Origin: Janibacter alkaliphilus
GTDB taxonomy: Bacteria; Actinomycetota; Actinomycetes; Actinomycetales; Dermatophilaceae
Assembly (NCBI RefSeq): GCF_013408565.1
Contig: NZ_JACBZX010000001.1
Location: 3,224,001 to 3,288,000, forward strand
Direction: 5' to 3'
DNA: 64,000 nt
Shown: positions 42,786 to 52,266 of the stretch, in pieces
Numbering within the stretch: the first letter of the stretch is position 1
Layout: each line of letters starts with the position of its first letter
Notes under the pieces: generated by a model
Told to the model about the DNA's origin: nothing
Database searches by the model: none
Seen by the model: only the letters and a program-made list of their open reading frames with translations
Made by a program: the position numbers and the translations under genes

Positions 42786-43940
42786 TCAGAGGCCGAGGTC
42801 GCGGCCGATGAGCTCCTTCATGATCTCGTTGGTGCCGGCCCAGATCTTGTGCACGCGAGCGTCCTTCCACGCGCGGGCGACCCGGTACTCGTTCATGAAG
42901 CCGTAGCCGCCGTGCAGCTGGACGCACTCGTCGAGCACGGAGCACTGCACCTCGGCGGCCCACCACTTCGCCTTCGCGGCATCGACGGCAGTCAGCTTGC
43001 CGTCGGCGTGCGCGGTGACGCAGTCGTCGACGTAGGCCTGGGTGACCTCGACCTTCGTCACCAGCTCGGCGAGCTTGAACTTGTTGTGCTGGAAGGTGCC
43101 GATCGGGGCGCCGAAGGCCTTGCGCTCCTTGACGTACTCCAGGGTCTCCTTGAGCATCTGGTCGGCGTTGGCGATGTTCGAGACGGCGTTGCCGAGGCGC
43201 TCCTGCGGCAGCTTCTGCATCATCGCGACGAAGCCCATGCCCTCCTCGCCGAGCAGCCGGTCGGAGGAGACCCGGACGTTGTCGAAGAAGAGCTCGGAGG
43301 TGTCCGACTCGGGCTGGCCGATCTTGTCCAGCGGCTTGCCCTTGGAGAAGCCCTCGTCCTCGGCCTCGAGGACGAAGAGGGAGATGCCCTTGGCGCCCTT
43401 GCTCGGGTCGGTGCGCACCGCGACGACGGCGAGGTCGCACTGGTAGCCGTTGGTGATGAAGGTCTTGGAGCCGTTGATGATCCAGTCGCCGGAGCCGTCG
43501 TCGGCGCGCACCGCGGTGGTCTTCAGCGCGGCCAGGTCAGAGCCGCCGGAGGGCTCGGTCATCCCGATCGAGAGGATCTTCTCGCCGGTGGCGACCTGCG
43601 GCAGCCAGCGCTCCTTCTGCTCCTGGGTGCCCATCGCGACGATGTACGGCGCGGTGATGTCGGAGTGGATGCCGAAGCAGGAGGAGGTGGCCGCGTTGAA
43701 GGCGGCGAGCTCCTCGGCCAGCACCGCGTTGAAGCGGTAGTCGTCGATGCCGGCGCCGCCGAACTCCTCGGGGATGGTCAAGCCGAAGAAGCCCTGCTTG
43801 CCGGCCTCGAGCCAGACCTCGCGCGGGATGGTGTGGTCGGCGATCATCTGCTCGGCGCGGGGCACGAGCATGCGCTCGACGAACTCCTTGACGGAGGCGC
43901 GGAAGGACTCGTGGTCCTCGTCGTAGATGTTGCGGGGCAC
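42786..43940 (-). CDS. acyl-CoA dehydrogenase
   Basis: FAD-dependent alpha,beta-dehydrogenase of acyl-CoA, 384 residues from GTG 43940 with GAGAGG upstream. Visible elements are the FAD/substrate loop SIGMTEPSGGSDLAALKTTA, WIINGSKTFITNG, and LHGGYGFMNEYRVARAWKDARVHKIWAGTNEIMKELIGRDL. The Glu of the usual YEGT motif is Ala here, but FMNEY carries Glu at the alternative long-chain/isovaleryl-type position, so it is probably that kind of enzyme. Its promoter holds a palindrome shared with a divergent TetR gene. Confidence 0.93.
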   Translation of the reverse strand: MPRNIYDEDHESFRASVKEFVERMLVPRAEQMIADHTIPREVWLEAGKQGFFGLTIPEEFGGAGIDDYRFNAVLAEELAAFNAATSSCFGIHSDITAPYIVAMGTQEQKERWLPQVATGEKILSIGMTEPSGGSDLAALKTTAVRADDGSGDWIINGSKTFITNGYQCDLAVVAVRTDPSKGAKGISLFVLEAEDEGFSKGKPLDKIGQPESDTSELFFDNVRVSSDRLLGEEGMGFVAMMQKLPQERLGNAVSNIANADQMLKETLEYVKERKAFGAPIGTFQHNKFKLAELVTKVEVTQAYVDDCVTAHADGKLTAVDAAKAKWWAAEVQCSVLDECVQLHGGYGFMNEYRVARAWKDARVHKIWAGTNEIMKELIGRDLGL

Positions 43941-44001
43941 GGGGACGGCCTCTCTTCTCGGCTGCGGCAGGTGGTGCGCCCACCACGCGACGACCGCCAC
44001 G

Positions 44002-44021
44002 CGCTAAGCGCTTGCTTAGCG
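44002..44021. promoter_or_regulatory. predicted TetR operator between acyl-CoA dehydrogenase and regulator genes
   Basis: CGCTAAGC (44002-44009), GCTT, then GCTTAGCG (44014-44021): a perfect inverted repeat with 8-base arms and a 4-base centre. It lies 62 bases upstream of the dehydrogenase start and 15 bases upstream of the regulator ATG, so one site could repress both. Confidence 0.75.
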
Positions 44022-44035
44022 TACGGCGGGAGGGC

Positions 44036-44656
44036 ATGCTGGGGCAAGTGAGCACGTATCCCCTCGCGACACCGTCGTCCGAGTCACCCACCGTGCTGCG
44101 GCTCTTCGAGGCCGCGGCCGACGCCTTCGGCGCCAAGGGCTTCCACGCCACGACCACCCGGGACATCGCCTCCCGGGCCGGCCTCTCCCCCGCGGGGGTC
44201 TACGTCCACTTCGCCAGCAAGGAGGACCTGCTCTTCCAGCTGTGCCGCGAGGGGCACGAGGTGGCCCGCGACTCGCTCGCCGCCGCGGCGGCGAAGGCGA
44301 CGACGCCCTCGGACGCGCTGGCCGCGATCATCGGCGAGTTCGCCCGCTGGCACGCCGAGCAGCACCAGGTGGCCCGGATCGTGCAGTACGAGTTCCGCCA
44401 CCTCAGCCCGGAGCACCAGCACGAGGTGCTCGGGCTGCGCCGCGAGATCGACGCGGTCGTGCGCGGGGTCGTCGAGGACGGGGTCGCGACCGGCAAGTTC
44501 GACGTCGACGACGCCCGCACCACCGCCCTGGCCCTGCTCTCTCTCGTCGTCGACGTCGCCCGCTGGTACCACCCGGACGTGCGCCGCACCCCCGAGGAGA
44601 TCCAGACCACCTACGCCGACCTCGCCCTCCGCCTCGTCGGCGCCCACCCCCGCTGA
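44036..44656 (+). CDS. TetR-family repressor, probable regulator of the divergent acyl-CoA dehydrogenase
   Basis: A 206-residue regulator. The helix-turn-helix is at about residues 18-65 (VLRLFEAAADAFGAKGFHATTTRDIASRAGLSPAGVYVHFASKEDLLFQL); the C-terminal helices form the ligand pocket (FARWHAEQHQVARIVQYEFRHLSPEHQHEV). ATG 44036 has GGGAGGG close upstream; GTG 44048 is an alternative. The palindrome beside it suggests control of the dehydrogenase, with an acyl-CoA as the likely inducer by family analogy. Confidence 0.9.
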   Translation: MLGQVSTYPLATPSSESPTVLRLFEAAADAFGAKGFHATTTRDIASRAGLSPAGVYVHFASKEDLLFQLCREGHEVARDSLAAAAAKATTPSDALAAIIGEFARWHAEQHQVARIVQYEFRHLSPEHQHEVLGLRREIDAVVRGVVEDGVATGKFDVDDARTTALALLSLVVDVARWYHPDVRRTPEEIQTTYADLALRLVGAHPR

Positions 44657-44682
44657 CCCGGCAAACCTCACCCGTCCCCCCT

Positions 44683-44701
44683 TTATCGGGTTACCCGATA
44701 A
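44683..44701. promoter_or_regulatory. 19-bp perfect palindrome, operator-like
   Basis: TTATCGGGT, one T, ACCCGATAA: arms of nine bases around a single central base, in the 153-base gap between the TetR gene and the SRPBCC-SDR gene. It is AT-rich at its ends and has no T tract, so it looks more like a protein-binding site than a terminator. Which regulator binds is unknown. Confidence 0.6.
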
Positions 44702-44809
44702 TGCGTCGGTTGCCGGGGAAGGCTTCCCCCGCGACCGAGAGGTTCTCCTCAGCCGGGTGAGTAGCACGAAGGTCGGTGGGTGGTGGCGCCGTCGTGCCAG
44801 ACTCCGGAC

Positions 44810-46255
44810 ATGCCTTGGACCCGCACCACCAGCACCGTCATCGCGCTCCCTCCGAAGGACATCTGGGCGGTCGTCGCCGACATCACCCGCTGGTCGCAGT
44901 GGCAGCCTGCCGTCGCCCACGCCCGGCTCGACGGGCCGCTGCGCCTGGGGGTGACCGGAGCGTACGGCCTGACGCACCGCGCCTTCGGTCCGTTGCACGC
45001 ACGCACCGCACCACCGCTGGAGGTCACCGCGCTCGAAACCGGACGGATGCTCGAGATCACCCAGCCGAACCCGGCCGGGGCGATGACCGTGCGCTGGGTG
45101 GTCGAGGCCGACGTCGTCGGCACCCGGCTGACGCAGACGGTGACCGCGAAGGGGGCCACCATGCCAGCGGTCGTCGCTGGGGTCGCCGCTGCGCTCGCCC
45201 GAGACTTCGGGCTCAGCGCGCTGCGTCTGGCCCGGCTGGCCGGTCTCACCGACGACCCCGCGCTGCTGCGGGTCGTCGTCGCCGGCGGCTCCGGCGCCCT
45301 GGGGCGCCTGCTCGCGAGCGACCTCGCCTGCCGCGGCCACCGGGTGAGCCTGCTCACCCGCCGCCGCGACGACCGGCTCCCCCTCGAGCAGATCGTCTGG
45401 GACGGGCGCACCGTGGGTTCGTGGGCGGACGCCCTGGAGCGAGGCGACGACGACCGGGCCGGGGTCGGCCTGGTCAACCTCGCGGGGCGGCTCGTCGACG
45501 TCCGCCCGACGAGCGCCAACATCGCGTCGCTGCGGACCAGCCGGGTCGACTCCACCCACGCGCTGGTCGAGGCCAGCCAGCGGACCGACCACCCGCTCGA
45601 GGTCTGGGTGCAGGCCTCCACGACCGCCATCTGGTCGGACGCCGGCGAGGCCCGGCTCGACGAGACCAGCCCCCTGCCCGACCCTGGACTGCCGCAGATG
45701 ACCGGCGTCGCCCGTCCCTGGGAGAAGGCGACCGACGGGGCGCGAGCCGACCGGCTCACCCTGCTGCGGACCTCGATCGTCCTCGACCGGGATGCGCCCG
45801 CGCTCACGATGCTCGCCCGCCCCACCACCGCCGGCCTCGGCGGTCGGGTCGGGAGCGGTCGCCAGTGGTTCAGCTGGATCCATCGTGACGACTGGGTCCG
45901 GGTGTGCCGCGCCGCGCTCGGTCTCGATCCCGCCGTGGCGCTGCCCGACGGGCCGGTCGTCGCCGCGGCACCGCACCCGGTGCGCAACGCCGAGCTCATG
46001 GCCGCGCTGCGCAGGACGTTGCGGCGTCCGGCCGCTCCCCCGACCCCGGGCGCGCTGCTGCGCATCGGAGCGGTCGCGCTGCGCAGCGACCCGGCCCTGG
46101 CGCTCACCGGCCGGCACTGCACCTCGACGGTGCTGGCCGAAGCGGGCTTCACCTTCGAGCATCCGACGATCGACGAGGCGCTGGCCGACCTGTACGACGC
46201 CACCTCGGCGAGCGGTGCGCCGAGCACGAGGGCGACGCCCGACCCGCAGGACTGA
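44810..46255 (+). CDS. SRPBCC domain fused to TIGR01777-type SDR epimerase
   Basis: A 481-residue two-domain protein. Residues 1-150 are a START/SRPBCC lipid-binding-like fold (STVIALPPKDIWAVVADITRWSQWQP). Residues from about 168 are an NAD(P)-dependent SDR with RVVVAGGSGALGRLLASDLACRGHRVSLLTRR, then NLAGRLVDVRPTSANIASLRTSRVDSTHALVEA and a C-terminal DUF1731-like tail (LALTGRHCTSTVLAEAGFTFEHPTIDEAL). That tail and the strand order fit the SDR39U1/TIGR01777 family. Many SDR39U1 proteins lack the SRPBCC part. ATG 44810 begins just before the first strand. The function is unknown. Confidence 0.85.
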   Translation: MPWTRTTSTVIALPPKDIWAVVADITRWSQWQPAVAHARLDGPLRLGVTGAYGLTHRAFGPLHARTAPPLEVTALETGRMLEITQPNPAGAMTVRWVVEADVVGTRLTQTVTAKGATMPAVVAGVAAALARDFGLSALRLARLAGLTDDPALLRVVVAGGSGALGRLLASDLACRGHRVSLLTRRRDDRLPLEQIVWDGRTVGSWADALERGDDDRAGVGLVNLAGRLVDVRPTSANIASLRTSRVDSTHALVEASQRTDHPLEVWVQASTTAIWSDAGEARLDETSPLPDPGLPQMTGVARPWEKATDGARADRLTLLRTSIVLDRDAPALTMLARPTTAGLGGRVGSGRQWFSWIHRDDWVRVCRAALGLDPAVALPDGPVVAAAPHPVRNAELMAALRRTLRRPAAPPTPGALLRIGAVALRSDPALALTGRHCTSTVLAEAGFTFEHPTIDEALADLYDATSASGAPSTRATPDPQD

Positions 46256-46256
46256 G

Positions 46257-46790
46257 TCAGTCGACGACGACGCCGAAGGGGGCGAGCAGGTCGAGAGCCG
46301 CGGCCGGGTCGATCCGCAGACCACGGGCGTCGTTCTCCCGCAGGTCGATCGACATGCCGTTACTCCCGCGCAGATCGGTCCCGGACAGCCGCGTGCGCAC
46401 GAACCGTGCCCCGGACAGGTCGCACCCGGCCAGCACCGCCCGGGTGAGGTCGGCCTCTGCGAGGTCGACCCCGGTGAGCCGGCAGTCGGTGAACCGCGCC
46501 TCGGTGAGGTCGACGCCCCCGAACGACGAGTCGTCGAGCCTGCTGTCGGTGACGACCCACGGATCGGCGACGAGCCCGGCCGGCCGGACCATCCCCCAGG
46601 CCACGCCGAGCGCCTTGCAGCCGACGAGTCGCAGACCCGAGATCCGCACGTCAGCGAGGTTTGCCCGGCTGAGGTTGCACCGGGTGAAGGTGCAGTCGAC
46701 GAGCTCGACGCCGCGCAGGTCTGCAGCCTCGAGGTCGAGGTCGGCGATCTCGACACCGTCGAGGACCGCCCCGGGGCGCAAGAGATCCAC
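46257..46790 (-). CDS. pentapeptide-repeat protein
   Basis: A 177-residue right-handed beta-helix predicted from repeats of the A(D/N)LxX pattern: LEAADLRGVELVDCTFTRCNLSRANLADVRI, then after a 30-residue interruption (KALGVAWGMVRPAGLVADPW) LDDSSFGGVDLTEARFTDCRLTGVDLAEADLTRAVLAGCDLSGARF. This two-block form with a loop recalls Qnr/MfpA-type gyrase-protecting proteins, but pentapeptide proteins are diverse. GTG 46790 follows GAGGG. It is divergent from a macrolide-type glycosyltransferase. Confidence 0.85.
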   Translation of the reverse strand: MDLLRPGAVLDGVEIADLDLEAADLRGVELVDCTFTRCNLSRANLADVRISGLRLVGCKALGVAWGMVRPAGLVADPWVVTDSRLDDSSFGGVDLTEARFTDCRLTGVDLAEADLTRAVLAGCDLSGARFVRTRLSGTDLRGSNGMSIDLRENDARGLRIDPAAALDLLAPFGVVVD

Positions 46791-46905
46791 GCCCTCACGC
46801 TAGCGGCCTCCACCGACGCCGACGCTGACCCGCCGACCATCGATACCCACGGTGCGCCCTCAGAATCCGGTGGCGTCTCGACCGGTCGTCGGAGAGCATC
46901 TGCCC

Positions 46906-48063
46906 ATGGCCCACATCGTCATGGTCGGCGTCGACGCGATCAGCCACACCCTGCCCAGCCTGGAGATCCTGCGAGAGCTCGTGGGCCGCGGTCACCGCGT
47001 CCGGGTCGTCAACGACCCCGAGCTCCGCGACCTCATCGAGGGGACGGGCGCCGAGCTGATCCCGGCCACCTCCACCCTGCCGAAGGGGGCGTGGCCCGAG
47101 GACCCGATCGGGGCCATGCGGATCTTCTTCGAGGACGCGGCCCAGGTGCTCGACCAGGTGCGCGCAGAGCTGGACCGTGACCCGGCGGACCTGTACCTGG
47201 CCGACATCGGCGGCTACGCGGCCCGGGTGATGGCCGAGCTGCAGCGGCGCCCCTTCGTCCAGCTCTCCCCTACCTTCGTCGCCTGGGAGGGGTACGCCGA
47301 GGAGGTCGGTGCCCCGATGATGGCCCTGCCCGGGGCCGACGCCTACCGGGCGGACTTCCGGGCCTGGCTGGAGCGGGAGGGCGCCACGACGACGGACCCG
47401 GACGACTTCGCCGGGGTGCCTCCCCGGGCGCTCGCGCTCGTGCCCGAGGCGATGCAGCCGAACGCCGACCGGGTGGACCACGACCGGGTCACCTTCGTCG
47501 GACCGTGCACCGGGGACCGGACGGACCAGGGCAGCTGGGAGCGGCCGGAGGGCGCCGATCGGGTGGTGCTCGTCTCGCTCGGCTCGAGCTACACCGATCA
47601 ACCGGAGCTCTACCGGCAGTGCCTGTCGGCCTTCGGCGGGCGTGACGGCTGGCACCTCGTGCTCCAGATCGGTCGCCACGTCGACGAGGACGCGCTCGGC
47701 GAGATCCCGGACGGCGTCGAGGTGCACCGCTGGGTGCCACAGCTGGCGATCCTGCGTCAGGCGGATCTCTTCGTCACCCACGCCGGGATGGGCGGCAGCA
47801 GCGAGGGGCTGCTCACCGCCACCCCGATGATCGCGGTGCCTCAGGACGTCGATCAGCTCGTCAACGCCGACACCCTCGTCGGCCTCGGGGTGGCGCGGCG
47901 GATCGAGACGGCCGACGCGACCGCGGAGCGGCTCGTCGCGGCAGCCTCCGCTCTGCTCGACGACCCGGAGGTGGCCGCGCGCCTGGCCGAGCTGGCCCAC
48001 CAGGCCCGCGCCGAAGGCGGGACCGTGCGTGCGGCCGACCTCCTCGAGGCCGAGCTGGGCTGA
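46906..48063 (+). CDS. MGT/OleD-like GT1 glycosyltransferase
   Basis: A 385-residue GT-B fold enzyme. The N-terminal acceptor domain begins MAHIVMVGVDAISHTLPSLEILRELVGRGHRV. The donor domain has VVLVSLGSSYTDQPELYRQCLSAFGGRDGWHLVLQIG and the nucleotide-sugar signature VEVHRWVPQLAILRQADLFVTHAGMGGSSEGLLTATPMIAVPQDVDQLVNA. This matches the MGT group, which inactivates macrolides by glucosylation, as well as related natural-product glycosyltransferases. GGAGAG lies 9 bases before ATG 46906. There is no biosynthetic cluster around it. Confidence 0.88.
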   Translation: MAHIVMVGVDAISHTLPSLEILRELVGRGHRVRVVNDPELRDLIEGTGAELIPATSTLPKGAWPEDPIGAMRIFFEDAAQVLDQVRAELDRDPADLYLADIGGYAARVMAELQRRPFVQLSPTFVAWEGYAEEVGAPMMALPGADAYRADFRAWLEREGATTTDPDDFAGVPPRALALVPEAMQPNADRVDHDRVTFVGPCTGDRTDQGSWERPEGADRVVLVSLGSSYTDQPELYRQCLSAFGGRDGWHLVLQIGRHVDEDALGEIPDGVEVHRWVPQLAILRQADLFVTHAGMGGSSEGLLTATPMIAVPQDVDQLVNADTLVGLGVARRIETADATAERLVAAASALLDDPEVAARLAELAHQARAEGGTVRAADLLEAELG

Positions 48064-48095
48064 GGATCGACCCCAGCCGCTCACCTTGTCCGCAT

Positions 48096-48137
48096 CTCCC
48101 TAGGTTGCAGGCTGAGGGGATCCAGCTGCCTAGGGAG
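48096..48137. terminator. hairpin between convergent genes, likely bidirectional terminator
   Basis: CTCCCTAGG (48096-48104) pairs with CCTAGGGAG (48129-48137). Inside, GCAGGCTG can pair with CAGCTGC allowing one bulge, leaving AGGGGATC as the loop. It is located between the glycosyltransferase end and the ettA end. It lacks a U tract, as is common in actinobacteria. Confidence 0.6.
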
Positions 48138-48157
48138 TTGGGGGTTCGGGAGGTGGG

Positions 48158-49840
<1,683 letters not shown>

Positions 49841-49918
49841 GGGGGCAGGCTATCCACTCCGCACCCCCGCGCCGAATCCGCCGGACGCCGCGTGGTCACC
49901 GACCCGCCAGCCCCCTCG

Positions 49919-50452
49919 TCAGGCCGGGACCTGCTGCCACCCCCGACCGTCCTCGTCCTCGTCCAGGGGCGGCGGGGCGTCCTGCGCACCGGGCTCGTCC
50001 CGCTCCCCCGGGCGGTCCGACCCGGAGTCCACCGCAGAGTCCCCCGCGGTGTCCTCCGCGTCGCCGCCCGGACCTCCGTCGGCGCTGCCGAAGCGCACCG
50101 CCTTCTCGTACCGGGTGGTGCCGAAGGTGAGGTCGTGACCCACCGAGAACGCCTCGATGTCCACCGAGCTGCCCCAGGACCCGTCGGAGCGCTGCCAGGA
50201 GCTCACCTGCTGGCGGCCATGGACGATCACCGGGTCGCCCTTGCGCACCGAGGCGTGGGCGTTCATCCCCAGGCTGCGGTAGGTCGCGACGTTGTAGAAG
50301 CTCGTCCCGGCGTCGACGAAGACCCCCTCCTTCGTGCGGCGCCGCACCGTGCTGGCCACCCGGAAGGTGGTGAACTGCAGCCCGGCCCGGGTCTGCCGGT
50401 GCTCGGGGTCGGCCACCACCCGGCCGACGACGGTCACGCTCGTCTCGTTCAT
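49919..50452 (-). CDS. ssb: single-stranded DNA-binding protein
   Basis: A 177-residue SSB with an OB fold in the first 110 residues (ETSVTVVGRVVADPEHRQTRAGLQFTTFRVASTVRR, SFYNVATYRSLGMNAHASVRKGDPVIVHGRQQVSSW). An acidic, disordered tail follows. The usual protein-binding tip (DDDIPF-like) is absent: it ends DEDEDGRGWQQVPA, so this is probably the second, alternative SSB rather than the replication-operon copy. ATG 50452 fixes the start. It follows the GTPase pair by 167 bases. Confidence 0.88.
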   Translation of the reverse strand: MNETSVTVVGRVVADPEHRQTRAGLQFTTFRVASTVRRRTKEGVFVDAGTSFYNVATYRSLGMNAHASVRKGDPVIVHGRQQVSSWQRSDGSWGSSVDIEAFSVGHDLTFGTTRYEKAVRFGSADGGPGGDAEDTAGDSAVDSGSDRPGERDEPGAQDAPPPLDEDEDGRGWQQVPA

Positions 50453-50619
50453 CTGCTGCCTGCCTCTCGCTGGCCGCCCGCCCGTGCGGCGGGCCGCGTA
50501 CGCACGAGACTGCCGCGCAGCCGCCCCGCGGCGCTGCCCCCGGCGTTCAGCTGTGGACGGCCCGACGGGCCGAGCCGGGCCTGTGCAGAGGTGTCCGGAG
50601 CAGGGCCTGTGCAGGGGTG

Positions 50620-52266
50620 TCAGGAGCGGGCGCGGGCGATGCCCTCGCGCGTCACCTGGTGCCGCTGCAGGACAGCCTCGACCGGCTCGATGACCGAGCC
50701 CTGGGCCACCTCGGCCACCGCGGCCCGCAGCCGCTTCTCGACCGCCCGCGCCCGGCGCCGGGCGCCGACCGCGGCGAACCAGCGGGACAGCGCGGCCAGC
50801 AGCAGCCCGCCGATCAGGCCGCCGAGGAGCAGCAGCGTGGGCAGCGCCACCGGCCCCACGTCGGGGGTGGGCAGCTCGGGCAGCTGCAGCCAGGCCACGA
50901 CGCCGACGACGAGCAGCCAGAGCAGGCCGACGACCGCGGCCAGGGCGAGCGCCACCTGCAGCGCGCCGACGAGCGACCACCACCGCGGGTTCTTCTCGCG
51001 CAGCGGGGTGCGCAGCACCGCCTGGTCCAGCTCGTCGGCGAGGTCGTCGTCGTGCGGCCGGGCGGCGTCGCTGACGGCGTCGGCCCATCGCGGCGGCAGG
51101 CCGGCAGCGGCCGACTCGCCGAGGCGTCGGGCAGCCAGGTCGACCGCGGCGCGCGCCGACGGTGCCGGCGGCGGGATCGAGGACCGACCGACGACGGCAC
51201 GGACGTCGGCGACGCTGACGTCGCCCCCGGTCCCCTGGTCCAGCCGCAGCCGCTTCAGCGGCGCCGGGCGCAGTCCCTGCACCCACCGGGTGAAGGGCCA
51301 GCCGGTGCGGGCGTGGGCCTCGCGGCGCACGTCCCGGGCGACGGCGTCGACGACCGTGGGCACCCCGGCGGTCCGGGCGAGGGCGTCCACCAGCGCATCC
51401 TCGGGCAGGTCGCGGCGGCTCGGCTCGTGCTCGGCGACCGAGCCGTCGAGCCCCTCGGCGGCGGTGCACAGGTCGGCGGCCAGCCGGTGGCGGGTGGCGT
51501 CCTCACGGGCGACCGCGGAGGCCAGCCGCTCGCGCAGGGCACCCAGCCCGTCGCCGGTGGGCACGGCGGTGGTGAGCACCTCGGCGTCGGTGAGACCGTC
51601 CCGCTCCAGCAGCCGCCGCAGGTCGACGACCACCGGCTCGACCCCGTCGGCGGGGAGCCGGTCGGCCTGGTTGAGGACCACCACCGTGACCGCGCCGTAG
51701 GCCCGCAGCACCGCGACGTACTCGTCGTGCAGCACGGCGTCGGCGTACTTCTGCGGGTCGGTGACCCAGACGAAGACGTCGACGAGCTCGAGCACCCGGC
51801 GGGCCTCCTCCCGGTGCGCGCTCTCCCGGGAGTCGAAGTCGGGCAGGTCGACGAGCACCAGCCCGTCGAGGTCCCCGGTCTGCTCGGCCGGCACCTGGTG
51901 CCGTCGTCCGACGGAGAGCCAGTCCAGCAGCTCGCCGGCCGGCTCCTCGCCCCAGACGGCCGCGGTCGGGGTCGAGGTCGTCGGCCGGCGCATCCCGACC
52001 TGGGCGACGTCGTCGCCGACGAGCGCGTTGAAGAGGGAGGACTTGCCGGAGCCGGTGGCCCCGGCGAGGGCGATCACGGTGCGCCCGCCGACGAGGGCGG
52101 TGCGCTCGCCCACCTTCGTCACGACCTCGCCGGCCGCGGCCGCCGGGGCCGGTTCGAGGAGATCGCCACCGGCGGCCAGCGCCTCGCCCAGGGCGGCGGC
52201 GCGGACCCCCAGGTCGTCGACCGAGGGAGCGGACGACTCGCGGCGGCGCAGGCTCGGCGGGGTCAT
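50620..52266 (-). CDS. membrane GTPase, second gene of a dynamin-like pair
   Basis: A 548-residue P-loop GTPase. G1 ALAGATGSGKSSLFNALVG is near residue 65, G2 RRPTTSTPTA, G3 VLVDLPDFDS, and G4 VVLNQADRLP, which has NQAD in place of the usual NKxD. Two transmembrane helices (about residues 438-465 and 472-495) precede a basic C-terminal helix. Domain order resembles YfjP-like and dynamin-type GTPases that act at membranes. The ATG overlaps the stop of the preceding GTPase (ATGA), so the two are co-translated and probably form a heteromer. Confidence 0.88.
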   Translation of the reverse strand: MTPPSLRRRESSAPSVDDLGVRAAALGEALAAGGDLLEPAPAAAAGEVVTKVGERTALVGGRTVIALAGATGSGKSSLFNALVGDDVAQVGMRRPTTSTPTAAVWGEEPAGELLDWLSVGRRHQVPAEQTGDLDGLVLVDLPDFDSRESAHREEARRVLELVDVFVWVTDPQKYADAVLHDEYVAVLRAYGAVTVVVLNQADRLPADGVEPVVVDLRRLLERDGLTDAEVLTTAVPTGDGLGALRERLASAVAREDATRHRLAADLCTAAEGLDGSVAEHEPSRRDLPEDALVDALARTAGVPTVVDAVARDVRREAHARTGWPFTRWVQGLRPAPLKRLRLDQGTGGDVSVADVRAVVGRSSIPPPAPSARAAVDLAARRLGESAAAGLPPRWADAVSDAARPHDDDLADELDQAVLRTPLREKNPRWWSLVGALQVALALAAVVGLLWLLVVGVVAWLQLPELPTPDVGPVALPTLLLLGGLIGGLLLAALSRWFAAVGARRRARAVEKRLRAAVAEVAQGSVIEPVEAVLQRHQVTREGIARARS

